From contig NZ_JAARLY010000007.1 of NCBI RefSeq assembly GCF_011759385.1, positions 62,001 through 126,000 on the forward strand: a DNA stretch of 64,000 nt, read 5' to 3'. This DNA is from Oleiagrimonas sp. C23AA. GTDB lineage: Bacteria > Pseudomonadota > Gammaproteobacteria > Xanthomonadales > Rhodanobacteraceae. A program made the position numbers and the translations under genes. Positions 1 through 8,620 of this stretch are shown here, one piece after another (the stretch's first letter is position 1; every line of letters starts with the position of its first letter). A model generated the notes under the pieces. The model was not told the origin of the DNA, ran no database searches, and saw only the letters and a list, made by a program, of their open reading frames with translations.

Positions 1-719
1 CATCACGCGCTTTCGCAAACGCCTGGATTGAGGGGAGGGCGTGCCTGCTGGGATGTGCAGGCGTTTCAACCCCTCCTCAATCCTCCCCTGCAGGCAGGGG
101 AGGAGGTCTCATCTGAGGTGCTGCCTTCGTTTGCCGTGGAACGTTGAATCAGCGCAGCGTTCGGCCCCTCCCCCTGCGTGCAGGGGGAGGTTGGGAGGGG
201 GTAGATCCGGCCTCCCTACCGGATGGATTCCACCCCCTCGTCCATTGAGGCACATAGGCTTCAAGGGTTTTTCCTGGCGTATGGCAGGCGTTCCAACCCC
301 TCCTCAATCCTCCCCTGCAGGCAGGGGAGGAGGTCTCATCTGGGGTGCTGCCTTCGTTTCCCGTGAAGCGTTGAATCAGCGCGGCGTTCGGCTCCTCCCC
401 CTGCTTGCAGGGGGAGGGTGGGAGGGGGGTAGATCCGGCCTCACCACCGGATGGATTCCACCCGGCGTCCATGATGCCCATAGGCTTCAAGGGTTTTTGC
501 TGGGGTATGCCAGGTGTTTCAATCCCTCCTCAATCCTCCCCTGCATGCAGGGCAGGAGGTCTCATCTGGGGTGCTGCCTTCGTTGCCGTGGAACGTTGAA
601 TCAGCGCGGCGTTTGACTCCTCCCCCTGCTTGCAGGGGGAGGCTGGGAGGGCGTAGATCCGGGCTCAGCGCCGAAGACTGTCCACACCTGCGCCCTTGAG
701 GCGCACAGACACGCAGGCC
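1..719. repeat. Tandem array of ~227-bp units with paired hairpins
   Basis: This stretch has no credible gene; reading frames across it are low-complexity products of the repeat. Three tandem units start at about 61, 288 and 514 (spacing 227 and 226), each opening with a form of gcgtttcaacccc. Bases 43-60 resemble the end of a unit, so a remnant of an earlier copy is likely. Each unit carries two near-perfect palindromes. Type A (tcctcccctgc with its complement) lies at 81-104, 308-331 and 535-557. Type B (cctccccctgc with its complement) lies at 167-190, 394-417 and 619-642. The third unit diverges after about 663 and runs into the end of miaB. The paired hairpins recall REP/BIME-type elements; function is unknown. 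Confidence 0.85.
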
Positions 720-2066
720 TCAGGCGACCTTCTGGTCGTCGCTGGTGACCACGCGGCCGCGCAGGGAATTGGCCATGGCCTCGGTGATCACCACGTCGAC
801 GAACTGGCCCTTCATGCGCGGATCGCCCGGGAAATTGACGAAGCGCATGTTCTCGGTGCGGCCGGTCATCTCGTTCGCGCTCTTCTTGCTGGGGCCTTCC
901 ACCAGCACGCTTTGCACGGTGCCGACCATGGCCTCGCTGATTTTCTTGGCGTTCTTGTTGATGGCCGCCTGCAGGCGCATCAGGCGCGCGTGCTTGGTGG
1001 CATCGTCGGTATCGTCAGGCAGGTTGGAGGCCGGCGTACCGGGGCGACGCGAGTAGATGAACGAGAAGCTCTGGTCAAAGCCAATGGCCTCGATCAGCTT
1101 CATGGTCTGCTCGAAATCGTGATCGCTCTCGCCGGGGAAGCCGACGATGAAATCCGAGCTGATGGAGATATCCGGGCGCGCGGCACGCAGCTTGCGGATG
1201 CGCTGCTTGTATTCCAGCGCCGTGTAGCCACGCTTCATGGCCGCCAGAATGCGGTCGGATCCGGCTTGTACCGGAAGATGCAGGTAGTTGGCCAGCTTGG
1301 GCACGTTGGCGTAGGCCTCGATCAGCGAGTCGGAGAACTCGACCGGGTGCGAGGTGGTGAAGCGAATACGGCCGATGCCGTCGATCTCGGCGATGGCGTG
1401 GATCAAGAGCGCCAGATCGGCGATGCCGCCATCGTGCATGGGGCCGCGATAGGCGTTGACGTTCTGGCCCAGCAGGTTGACCTCGCGCACGCCCTGTTCG
1501 GCCAGCAGCGCCACTTCGCCGATCACATCGTCGAACGGGCGGCTGATTTCCTCACCGCGGGTGTAGGGCACCACGCAGTAGCTGCAGTACTTGGAGCAGC
1601 CTTCCATGATCGACACGAAGGCCGTCGGGCCTTCGGCGCGCGGCGCCGGCATGGCGTCGAACTTCTCGATTTCCGGGAAGCTGATGTCCACCTGCGGGCG
1701 TTTGTCGCGACGGCTGGCTTCGACCATGTCCGGCAGGCGGTGCAGGGTCTGCGGGCCGAACACCATGTCCACGAACGGCGCGCGCTTGACGATGGCATCG
1801 CCCTCCTGGCTGGCCACGCAACCGCCGACACCGATGACGACCTTGTCGTTCTTGGCTTTGAGCTGCTTCCAGCGCCCCAGCTGGCTGAACACCTTTTCCT
1901 GCGCCTTCTCGCGGATCGAGCAGGTGTTGATCAGGATGACGTCGGCCTCGTCGGCGTTGTCGGTCAGTTCCAGGCCGTGGGAGGCCTTGAGCACGTCGAT
2001 CATCTTGGCCGAGTCGTACTCGTTCATCTGACAGCCGTGCGTTTTAATGAAAAGCTTGCCGGTCAT
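720..2066 (-). CDS. miaB: tRNA-2-methylthio-N6-dimethylallyladenosine synthase MiaB
   Basis: Radical-SAM methylthiotransferase that adds a methylthio group to N6-isopentenyl-adenosine 37 of tRNAs reading UNN codons. The 448-residue protein has the usual family length. The N-terminal UPF0004 domain shows the three cysteines of the second iron-sulfur cluster (C12 in [10 protein letters not shown]49 in NTCS, C83 in GGCVA). The radical-SAM motif CxxxCxxC is at C157, C161 and C164, followed by a C-terminal TRAM-like region. It starts with ATG and is transcribed away from the transglycosylase gene across a gap of about 150 bases. Its 3' end abuts the repeat array at 1-719, so any terminator would lie within those hairpins. 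Confidence 0.97.
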   Translation of the reverse strand: MTGKLFIKTHGCQMNEYDSAKMIDVLKASHGLELTDNADEADVILINTCSIREKAQEKVFSQLGRWKQLKAKNDKVVIGVGGCVASQEGDAIVKRAPFVDMVFGPQTLHRLPDMVEASRRDKRPQVDISFPEIEKFDAMPAPRAEGPTAFVSIMEGCSKYCSYCVVPYTRGEEISRPFDDVIGEVALLAEQGVREVNLLGQNVNAYRGPMHDGGIADLALLIHAIAEIDGIGRIRFTTSHPVEFSDSLIEAYANVPKLANYLHLPVQAGSDRILAAMKRGYTALEYKQRIRKLRAARPDISISSDFIVGFPGESDHDFEQTMKLIEAIGFDQSFSFIYSRRPGTPASNLPDDTDDATKHARLMRLQAAINKNAKKISEAMVGTVQSVLVEGPSKKSANEMTGRTENMRFVNFPGDPRMKGQFVDVVITEAMANSLRGRVVTSDDQKVA

Positions 2067-2219
2067 GGGCTTACACTAGCATTCAAGCGAACCCGATAGT
2101 CTACGCGCCCTTGTTGGCGGCCGCCAGTGTCGGTGCCGCTTGTGTGCGCCAGCGCACGTCGCCGCGGCGCCATGCCGCAGGCGCTTGGCAAGGCCGGGGC
2201 GCTGGCGCACACTTGGTCC

Positions 2220-3245
2220 ATGTCTGTTGCCGTCCGCCATGGGGAAAGCGGAGGCCTCACCATCCAGTCTTTCCCAAACCTTCCGGTCCTGCTCGGTGGG
2301 CTGGTGCTGGCGCTCGTGCTGACGGCGCTGGCCTGGCCGCGCGCCGCGCACGCCGGGCATGGACTATTTAAGTGCCAGGGCGCGCGCGGGGAAACCGTGT
2401 TCACCAGTGCACCGGCCGGTTACCGCGGCTGCAAGCGCGTGCATCTGGATGAGCAGGCGCCCATCAATGGCCGCCTTGGCGCGCGGCCCTCGGCAGTGAA
2501 AGCGCCGGCGCCCAGGCAGGCTTCTGCCGCCAGCACGCCCGCGCCAAAAACAGACCATCGTTCACATCTGACCATGGCCGAAGGCGCGCAGCTGACCAGT
2601 GCCGCCAAGGCCGCGCAGTTGGAGCGTGCCGGCAAGCGCGTGCTGCGTGGTGCGGTGTATCGCGTGGTGCATGCCGACGGCTCGGTTGAATACACCAATG
2701 TGCGTCCGCACGGCGCGCGCGGTCAGCGCGTGAAAACACTGTTCACCTACATCGCCACCTGTCCGGCCTGCGAGGTGCATTCGCCGATCAACTGGCGCAC
2801 CGTGCCGTTGCACATGACCGCCTATGCTCACGACGTGCAGGCGGCTGCCAGCGAATACGGCGTCAGTGCGGCGCTGCTGCGCGCGGTGATCCATGCCGAA
2901 AGCGCCTTCAATCCGCGCGCGGTGTCGAACAAGGGTGCGCAGGGCCTGATGCAGCTGATGCCGGGCACGGCCTCGGACATGGGTGTGAACGATGCTTTCA
3001 ACGCCGCACAGAACATCCGCGGCGGAGCGCGCTATCTGGCCAGTCTGTTGAAAACCTTCAACGGCAACGTGCGCCTGGCGGCCGCTGCCTACAATGCCGG
3101 TCCGGCGGCGGTGCAGAAATACGGTGGCGTGCCGCCGTACGACCAGACCCAGGTGTATGTCGACCGCGTGGATATTCTGCGCAAACGCTATGCCGCGGCG
3201 CAGGGCGCCACGGCGCTGGCCGTCAGCAGCGGATCGGCGGGCTGA
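2220..3245 (+). CDS. Secreted lytic transglycosylase (SLT domain) with DUF4124-like N-terminus
   Basis: Predicted peptidoglycan-cleaving lytic transglycosylase of 341 residues. The ATG at 2220 is preferred over upstream starts because it leads directly into a signal sequence (hydrophobic core near residues 21-39, ending RAAHA). A DUF4124-like segment follows (residues about 47-75, with a similar patch near 145-165). The catalytic SLT domain covers about 200-325: the glutamate of AVIHAESAF (E227), the GLMQLMPGTA motif and the AAAYNAGP motif are all present. CPAC at 181-184 could bind metal or form a disulfide. It resembles soluble Slt70-family C-terminal domains common in xanthomonads. It stands alone, divergent from miaB and convergent with the DegS-like gene; the specific paralogue is not resolved. 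Confidence 0.88.
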   Translation: MSVAVRHGESGGLTIQSFPNLPVLLGGLVLALVLTALAWPRAAHAGHGLFKCQGARGETVFTSAPAGYRGCKRVHLDEQAPINGRLGARPSAVKAPAPRQASAASTPAPKTDHRSHLTMAEGAQLTSAAKAAQLERAGKRVLRGAVYRVVHADGSVEYTNVRPHGARGQRVKTLFTYIATCPACEVHSPINWRTVPLHMTAYAHDVQAAASEYGVSAALLRAVIHAESAFNPRAVSNKGAQGLMQLMPGTASDMGVNDAFNAAQNIRGGARYLASLLKTFNGNVRLAAAAYNAGPAAVQKYGGVPPYDQTQVYVDRVDILRKRYAAAQGATALAVSSGSAG

Positions 3246-3306
3246 GCCGGTGCCGGGCAGCCGCCACGGTTTCGCCTTGCCAAGCCGGCCGCGCCGGCGC
3301 CTTTGC

Positions 3307-4527
3307 TCACGAACCGCTGCGACTCAGCTGCATCAACTGCTTGAGCGGCGGGCGCTGGGTCAGTGTCAGCTTGGCGTGGAATGGCGAGCCCGAGCGCAGG
3401 CCGGATACCGTCAGCGTGGTACCGGGTTTCAGGTTGGCCTCGCGGTGGCGAAGGTCCGAAGCATCGGTGATGTCCTGCTTGCCCAGGCGCAGCAAAATGT
3501 CGCCCTGCTGCAGTCCGGCACGCGCGGCCGGGCCGCCCGGATAAACGTCACTGATCATCACGCCGCGCGCGGCCGCCGGCAGCCCCGAGTTGGAGGCCAC
3601 TGGCACGTTGGTGTAATCGAGCCCCAGCCAGCCTCGCACCACGTGGCCATGTTCGATGATCTGGTTCATGACCATTTTCGCGGTGGCCACCGGGATGGCG
3701 AAGCTGATGCCCTCCGCGCCGTTGCCACGGCCCATGCCGGATACGGTATTGCCCAGCAGCGCGGTATTGATGCCGACCAGTTCGCCGCGTGCATTGACCA
3801 GCGCGCCGCCGGAATTGCCGAAGTTGATGGCGGCATCGGTCTGGATGAAGTCTTCCGGATTGGAATTGAGCTGGCGCTGCAGGGCCGAGACGATACCCAT
3901 GGTCACGGTCTGGCCGATGCCGAACGGATTGCCGATGGCCAGCACCACATCGCCCACCTGCGGCGGCGTGCTGGCAATGCTGATGCCGGGCAGGTTGTTG
4001 GCGTCGATCTTCAGTACAGCAAGGTCCGTATCCGGATCCGAGCCAATCACTTTGGCCTCGGCCACGCGGCCGTCGTAAAGCAGCACCTGGATGTTTTGCG
4101 CATCGGCAATCACGTGATTATTGGTCAGCACATAACCTTTCGAGCCAATGATCACGCCCGAACCCAGGCTTTGTTCGCGCCGTTTATAGGCAGGTCCGGC
4201 CGGGCCGCCGAAAATAAAACGCTGCAAAACCGGATCGGAATAAATCCGCATCGGTTGTTCGGTAACAACTTTATTGGCGTAGATATTTACCACCGACGGT
4301 GCCGCATGGTGCACTGCGTCAGCGTAGGAAAATGGACCCTGATTTTGCGTTGTCGGCGAAGCTGCGTTATGGATAGAGGCAGATTTGGGGGCCGGGGAGG
4401 GCAAGCCCAGACGCGAACGCAACACGCGACCGGTATCGGGCCACACCAGCCCGATGACGAAGGCCAGTGCAAGGCCGACGGCAGCAAATTGAACGATGAA
4501 TGCGAGCGTGCGTGCAGCTTTTTTCAT
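3307..4527 (-). CDS. Membrane-anchored HtrA/DegS-type serine protease with one PDZ domain
   Basis: Trypsin-like periplasmic protease of 406 residues. The ATG at 4527 is chosen because it opens MKKAARTLAF and gives a single N-terminal membrane anchor (residues about 8-28) with no clear cleavage site, as in DegS/AlgW. The catalytic triad is visible: H138 in TNNHVIA, D168 in DPDTDLAVLK and S239 in GNSGGAL. One PDZ domain covers about 300-390. One PDZ plus an anchor favours a DegS-like regulatory protease, which in E. coli and Pseudomonas cleaves the anti-sigma factor of RpoE/AlgU, over the two-PDZ DegP/DegQ forms. The residue before GNSGG is Phe (proline in many HtrA proteins). No rpoE/rseA genes lie in the window. 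The substrate is inferred. Confidence 0.85.
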   Translation of the reverse strand: MKKAARTLAFIVQFAAVGLALAFVIGLVWPDTGRVLRSRLGLPSPAPKSASIHNAASPTTQNQGPFSYADAVHHAAPSVVNIYANKVVTEQPMRIYSDPVLQRFIFGGPAGPAYKRREQSLGSGVIIGSKGYVLTNNHVIADAQNIQVLLYDGRVAEAKVIGSDPDTDLAVLKIDANNLPGISIASTPPQVGDVVLAIGNPFGIGQTVTMGIVSALQRQLNSNPEDFIQTDAAINFGNSGGALVNARGELVGINTALLGNTVSGMGRGNGAEGISFAIPVATAKMVMNQIIEHGHVVRGWLGLDYTNVPVASNSGLPAAARGVMISDVYPGGPAARAGLQQGDILLRLGKQDITDASDLRHREANLKPGTTLTVSGLRSGSPFHAKLTLTQRPPLKQLMQLSRSGS

Positions 4528-4641
4528 GAAACACAAGGATGCGGAAAGGGCTGGATCGGTCGCGTGGCCGGCGCCAGGAGCGCCTTGCAAGGCGCCCGTG
4601 GTGACGGGGCGCAGCCGGTCGCGGCACGCGTGCGGTTCAGA

Positions 4642-4670
4642 TTGTACGCCCTGTACCCTGACGTTACACT
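4642..4670 (+). promoter_or_regulatory. Possible sigma-70 promoter of the petABC operon
   Basis: A TTGTAC hexamer at 4642-4647 and TACACT at 4665-4670 are separated by exactly 17 bases, 61 bases before the petA start. The match is moderate (3/6 and 4/6). A perfect 8-bp hairpin (cgattttc with gaaaatcg, 4675-4700) would form at the very 5' end of such a transcript and could stabilise it. A standard ribosome site (ggag near 4721) follows. Confidence 0.35.
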
Positions 4671-4730
4671 AACCCGATTTTCGGGCCTGCCTGAAAATCG
4701 ATCCCAATGGCATAAATTCCGGAGAGCCTG

Positions 4731-5330
4731 ATGGCGAATGAAGTCGTCGATCACGGTCGCCGCCGATTTTTGACTGTAACTACAGCAGCGGTCGGTGGAG
4801 TAGGAGTCATAGCGGCCGCAGTACCGTTTATTAAGTCTTGGGAACCGAGCGCAAAGGCCAAGGCGGCCGGCGCTCCGGTTGTCGCCGATATCGGCAAGAT
4901 CGAATCAGGCCAGATGGTGAAATATTCCTGGCGCGGTTTGCCCGTTTTCGTGGTCAATCGCACCAAGGCGCAGCTGGCGGCGCTGCCGTCGCTCGATCCA
5001 CGGCTGAAAGACCCCAAAAGCTCCAACACCGATCAGCAGCCACCCTACGCCAAGAACGAGCACCGCTCGATCAAGCCCGAGTGGCTGGTGGTGATCGGTA
5101 TCTGCACGCACTTGGGCTGCGTGCCGGAGTTCGTGCCCGACATCAAGCCCGAACCGTTCGACCCTAACTGGAAGGGTGGTTTCTTCTGTCCCTGCCACAA
5201 GTCGCGCTACGACCTGTCCGGACGCGTGTTCGACGGCGTGCCGGCGCCGGCCAACCTGGCCGTGCCACCGTACCATTTTATCGATGACACCCATATCCAG
5301 GTCGGCGTCGATCCGAAGGGGGCTGCGTGA
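4731..5330 (+). CDS. petA: Ubiquinol-cytochrome c reductase Rieske iron-sulfur subunit
   Basis: High-potential 2Fe-2S subunit of the cytochrome bc1 complex, 199 residues, taking electrons from ubiquinol and passing them to cytochrome c1 at the periplasmic face. The N-terminus has a Tat-type motif (GRRRFLT, residues 9-15) before a single membrane segment (about 15-33). The cluster boxes are CTHLGC (C125, H127, disulfide C130) and CPCHKS (C153, disulfide C155, H156). Lys follows the histidine where many homologues have Gly. It is the first gene of petABC, and its TGA overlaps the petB ATG in an ATGA arrangement, implying translational coupling. Confidence 0.97.
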   Translation: MANEVVDHGRRRFLTVTTAAVGGVGVIAAAVPFIKSWEPSAKAKAAGAPVVADIGKIESGQMVKYSWRGLPVFVVNRTKAQLAALPSLDPRLKDPKSSNTDQQPPYAKNEHRSIKPEWLVVIGICTHLGCVPEFVPDIKPEPFDPNWKGGFFCPCHKSRYDLSGRVFDGVPAPANLAVPPYHFIDDTHIQVGVDPKGAA

Positions 5331-6631
5331 TGGGCAAGCGATGGAGTGGACTGGGCGGCTGGATCACCGAGCGTGCCCCGGGCATGGCGCCCATGTACCG
5401 CAAGCACATGAGCGAGTACTACGCGCCGAAGAACTTCAACTTCATGTACTTCTTCGGTTCACTGGCGATGCTGGTGCTGGTCAACCAGATTCTCACCGGC
5501 ATCTTCCTGGCGATGTTCTACAAGCCCAGCGCAGAGGCCGTGTATCCGGGCGTGTCCGAAGCCTTCGCCTCGGTCGAGTACATCATGCGCGATGTCGACT
5601 GGGGCTGGTTGATCCGCTACATGCACACCACTGGCGCCTCGATGTTCTTCGTGGTGGTGTACCTGCACATGTTCCGCGGCCTGATGTACGGCTCGTACAA
5701 GAAGCCGCGCGAACTGGTGTGGCTGTTGGGGATGCTGATCTTCCTGGCGCTGATGGCCGAGGCCTTCATGGGCTACGTGCTGCCGTGGGGCAACATGTCG
5801 TTCTGGGGCGCCAAGGTGATCATCTCGCTGTTCGGTGCCATTCCCTACGTGGGTGACACACTGGTGCAGTGGATCATGGGCGATTACCTGCCCTCTGGAG
5901 CCACTCTCAACCGCTTCTTCTCGCTGCATGTCATCGCGTTGCCGCTGGTATTGCTGCTGCTGGTGGTGCTGCATCTGGCGGCGCTGCACGAAGTGGGTTC
6001 GAACAACCCCGACGGCGTGGACATCAAGAAGGTCAAGAACGTCGAGGGCAAGCCGGTCGATGGCATTCCCTTCCATCCGTACTACACGGTGAAGGACCTG
6101 TTCGGCGTGGGCATGTTTCTGATCATCTGTGCCTTCATCATCTTCTATCAGCCAACCATGGGCGGCTGGTTCCTGGAGCACGACAACTTCATTCCGGCCA
6201 ATAACCTGGTCACGCCCGAGCACATCAAGCCGGTGTGGTACTTCACTCCGTTCTACGCGATCTTGCGCATGATTCCGGCCAAGCTGCCCGGTGTGCTGAC
6301 CATGTTCGCCGCCATCGTGGTGCTGTTCCTGACGCCATGGATCGATCGCGGCCAGGTGCGCTCGGTGCGTTATCGCGGCACCGGCTTCAAGGCCGCGCTG
6401 GTGGTGCTGGTGATCGCCTTCCTGTCGCTGGGGCTGGTCGGTGCTGGTGTCACCACCGAGCTGATCCCCGCACTGCTGGGGCCAAGCGCCGATGTCACGC
6501 TATGGGAAAACCTGTTTGGCCGCATCATGACGCTGGCCTATTTCGGGTTCTTCATTTTTCTGTGGGTATACACCTACTTCGGCTTTGAGAAGACCAAGCC
6601 GGTTCCGGAACGGGTGACCATGCATGACTAA
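5330..6631 (+). CDS. petB: Ubiquinol-cytochrome c reductase cytochrome b subunit
   Basis: Membrane-embedded core of the bc1 complex, 433 residues, holding hemes bL and bH and the Qo and Qi quinone sites. ATG at 5330 overlaps the petA stop. Heme ligands are the two helix-B histidines (H99 and H113) and two helix-D histidines (H200 and H215, 15 apart). The Qo-site motif is PVWY (in EHIKPVWYFTPF) instead of the PEWY of mitochondria, a variant known from gammaproteobacterial cytochrome b. About eight hydrophobic helices are visible, and length fits the unsplit bacterial form. The end overlaps petC by 8 bases. Confidence 0.97.
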   Translation: MGKRWSGLGGWITERAPGMAPMYRKHMSEYYAPKNFNFMYFFGSLAMLVLVNQILTGIFLAMFYKPSAEAVYPGVSEAFASVEYIMRDVDWGWLIRYMHTTGASMFFVVVYLHMFRGLMYGSYKKPRELVWLLGMLIFLALMAEAFMGYVLPWGNMSFWGAKVIISLFGAIPYVGDTLVQWIMGDYLPSGATLNRFFSLHVIALPLVLLLLVVLHLAALHEVGSNNPDGVDIKKVKNVEGKPVDGIPFHPYYTVKDLFGVGMFLIICAFIIFYQPTMGGWFLEHDNFIPANNLVTPEHIKPVWYFTPFYAILRMIPAKLPGVLTMFAAIVVLFLTPWIDRGQVRSVRYRGTGFKAALVVLVIAFLSLGLVGAGVTTELIPALLGPSADVTLWENLFGRIMTLAYFGFFIFLWVYTYFGFEKTKPVPERVTMHD

Positions 6632-7367
6632 GCGAATGCTGATTTCGATCACGTTGGCGCTGGCTCTGCTGGGCGCCCCGCTGGCCGCGTGGGCGTCGGA
6701 GGGCGGTGGCCTGATGACTGCCCAGGTGAACGTGCGCGACACCGCCTCGGTGCAGCGCGGTGCGCGGCTGTTCTTCAACTACTGTGTGGGCTGTCACTCC
6801 CTGCATTACATGCGCTATGCGCGTATCGGCAAGGACCTTGGCCTGACCGAAAAGCAGGTGATGGACAACCTGAACTTCACTGGCGCCAAGTTTGGCGACA
6901 CAGTGCAGTCATCGATGCCGTCAGCCGATGCGCAAAAATGGTTCGGCAAGGCACCACCGGACCTGAGCCTGGAGGTACGGGCCAAGGGGGAAGACTGGGT
7001 CTACAGCTACCTCAACAGCTTCTACCTGGACCCGTCGCGTCCAGTGGGCTGGAACAACACCGTGTTCCCAAATGCCTCCATGCCCAATGTGCTGTGGGAG
7101 CTGCAGGGCATACAGGTGCCGGTGCTTGGACACGAGAAGGGCGAAGACAAACCGGTGGTCGAGCGCCTGCGCATGGACAAGGCCGGGCAAATGTCACCGG
7201 CGCAGTACCACGCGGCGACACGGGATCTGACCGCCTTCCTCACCTACGTGTCCGAGCCGGCGGCGCTGAAGCGTCACAGTCTGGGAGTGTGGGTGATCCT
7301 GTACCTGGCGCTTTTTACCTTCCTTGCGTTCATGCTCAAGCGTGAATACTGGAAGGACGTGCACTGA
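6624..7367 (+). CDS. petC: Ubiquinol-cytochrome c reductase cytochrome c1 subunit
   Basis: Periplasmic heme-c subunit of the bc1 complex, 247 residues. It has a Sec signal peptide (hydrophobic residues about 6-24, ending AAWAS) and the heme-attachment motif CVGCH (C54, C57, H58). A single C-terminal membrane anchor (about 222-240, VWVILYLALFTFLAFML) ends in a basic tail, the standard cytochrome c1 design. The start overlaps the end of petB, so the three subunits are one operon. A perfect hairpin follows 14 bases after the stop (7381-7402). Confidence 0.96.
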   Translation: MTKRMLISITLALALLGAPLAAWASEGGGLMTAQVNVRDTASVQRGARLFFNYCVGCHSLHYMRYARIGKDLGLTEKQVMDNLNFTGAKFGDTVQSSMPSADAQKWFGKAPPDLSLEVRAKGEDWVYSYLNSFYLDPSRPVGWNNTVFPNASMPNVLWELQGIQVPVLGHEKGEDKPVVERLRMDKAGQMSPAQYHAATRDLTAFLTYVSEPAALKRHSLGVWVILYLALFTFLAFMLKREYWKDVH

Positions 7368-7380
7368 TACAGTGTGAATT

Positions 7381-7486
7381 GGCGGCGCCCGGTGGCGCCG
7401 CCAGTGGGGACGCGGCGACAGGGGTATAGGGGACGCCTGCCGCCATTAGCGTCGTGTTCGGTGCCCGCCGGGTGTGGCGGGCCGGT
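7381..7486 (+). terminator. Two hairpins between petC and sspA
   Basis: The first is a perfect 9-bp stem (ggcggcgcc, 7381-7389, with 7394-7402) and a 4-base loop but no T-run, so it may protect the 3' end of the petABC mRNA rather than terminate it. The second is a 7-bp stem (gcccgcc, 7463-7469, with 7476-7482), followed after two or three bases by tttt, and could be a weak intrinsic terminator before sspA. Confidence 0.4.
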
Positions 7487-7525
7487 TTTATGGCGGCAGC
7501 ACGTCGCCACCAAGGGTGAGGGGAA

Positions 7526-8155
7526 ATGGCCATGGGCCAAAGTGCGCGTTCACGCACCGTATTGACGCTTTATACGACTCCCGATGCGGTGCAGTGCCAT
7601 CGCACGCGGCTGGTGCTGGCCGCCAAGGGTGTCGCTTATGACCGGGTCATGGTGAACCCGGCCGATCCGCCGGAAGACCTGATTGATCTGAACCCCTATG
7701 CCGATACGCCGACCCTGGTCGATCGCGATCTGGTGCTTTATGACACCACCGTGGTCTGCGAGTACCTGGACGAGCGTTATCCGCATCCGCCTTTGATGCC
7801 GATCGATCCGTTGTCGCGTGCGCGCCTGCGCCTGGCAATGGTGCACATGGAGCTGGATTGGCTGGTGCAGATGGATGCCATCGCCGAAGGTGGTCGTGGC
7901 GCCGACACGGCGCGCAAGCAGTTGCGTGAGCAGTTGCTGCTGTCGCTGCCGTTGTTCAAGGCATCACGCTACCTTCTCAACACCGAGATGAGCCTGGCCG
8001 ATTGCCTGGCCGCCGCGGTGATCTGGCGCTTGCCGATGCTGGGTGTGGAACTGGGTCGCGAGGGCAAACCGATCAACGACTATGGCGAACGTATCTTCCA
8101 CAGCCCGGCCTTTGCGCGTAGCCTGACGGATGAAGAGAAAGCCATGCGTGAGTAA
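7526..8155 (+). CDS. sspA: Stringent starvation protein A (SspA)
   Basis: Glutathione-S-transferase-fold protein of 209 residues that, in E. coli and Francisella, binds RNA polymerase holoenzyme and modulates stationary-phase and stress transcription. The N-terminal thioredoxin-like half (LTLYTTPDAVQCHRTRLVL, residues about 13-31) lacks the catalytic Ser/Tyr of active GSTs and continues to YADTPTLVDRDLVLYDTTVV. The C-terminal half is helical. ATG 7526 and ATG 7532 are both possible; a gagggga ribosome site stands before them. It lies between petC and sspB, a conserved gammaproteobacterial order, and sspB starts three bases after its stop. Confidence 0.93.
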   Translation: MAMGQSARSRTVLTLYTTPDAVQCHRTRLVLAAKGVAYDRVMVNPADPPEDLIDLNPYADTPTLVDRDLVLYDTTVVCEYLDERYPHPPLMPIDPLSRARLRLAMVHMELDWLVQMDAIAEGGRGADTARKQLREQLLLSLPLFKASRYLLNTEMSLADCLAAAVIWRLPMLGVELGREGKPINDYGERIFHSPAFARSLTDEEKAMRE

Positions 8156-8158
8156 GTA

Positions 8159-8620
8159 GTGAGCAATCAGACACCTCCTGGGATGACCTCCAACCGCCCG
8201 TACCTGCTGCGGGCCATCTACGACTGGATCACCGATAATGGCCTGACGCCGTATATCCTGGTCGATGCCGAGCAGCCCGGCGTGCAGGTGCCGCCGCAGA
8301 CCATCCGAGATGGGCAGGTGGTGCTGAACATTGCCATGCGCGCGGTAGCCAATCTGGATCTCGGCGACGACCGTGTCGCCTTTTCAGCGCGCTTTTCCGG
8401 AGCCAGCCGGCAGGTGTCACTGCCGCTGCCGGCCATCCAGGCCATTTACGCCCAGGAAAACGGGCAGGGCATGATGTTTCCCGAGGAAGAGGTACCGCCG
8501 TCCAGCGATGCACAGGAAACGCCGCTGCAGGATGTCGGCGGCGAAGGCGATGCCGCCGCTGGTGACGATGATGGCGACAAGCCCAAGCGTGGCGCACCCC
8601 ACCTGCGGGTGGTCAAGTAG
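8159..8620 (+). CDS. sspB: ClpXP adaptor SspB
   Basis: Specificity factor of 153 residues that binds ssrA-tagged peptides and tethers them to ClpX for degradation by ClpXP. It starts with GTG three bases after the sspA stop. The N-terminal substrate-binding fold (RPYLLRAIYDWITDNGLTPY through the VSLPLPAIQAIYA strand) is followed by a flexible acidic linker (about 105-140). The very C-terminus is PHLRVVK, the conserved ClpX-binding tail. Its last 8 bases overlap the 3' end of the convergent DUF3301 gene. Confidence 0.95.
   Translation: MSNQTPPGMTSNRPYLLRAIYDWITDNGLTPYILVDAEQPGVQVPPQTIRDGQVVLNIAMRAVANLDLGDDRVAFSARFSGASRQVSLPLPAIQAIYAQENGQGMMFPEEEVPPSSDAQETPLQDVGGEGDAAAGDDDGDKPKRGAPHLRVVK

Noticed and set aside
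41-616. Open frames on both strands through the repeat array
   Set aside because: They translate the repeat units into Pro/Arg/Ser-rich low-complexity sequence and change frame content between copies; no ribosome site or homology.
1-719. CRISPR array
   Set aside because: The units are about 227 bases long with near-identical content throughout, not short repeats with unique spacers, and no cas genes are near.
696-2099. A 467-codon open frame on the + strand opposite miaB
   Set aside because: It mirrors the conserved miaB gene; its composition (very rich in Ala, Gly, His, Val, Asp) is what the antisense of GC-rich coding DNA gives, with no family resemblance.
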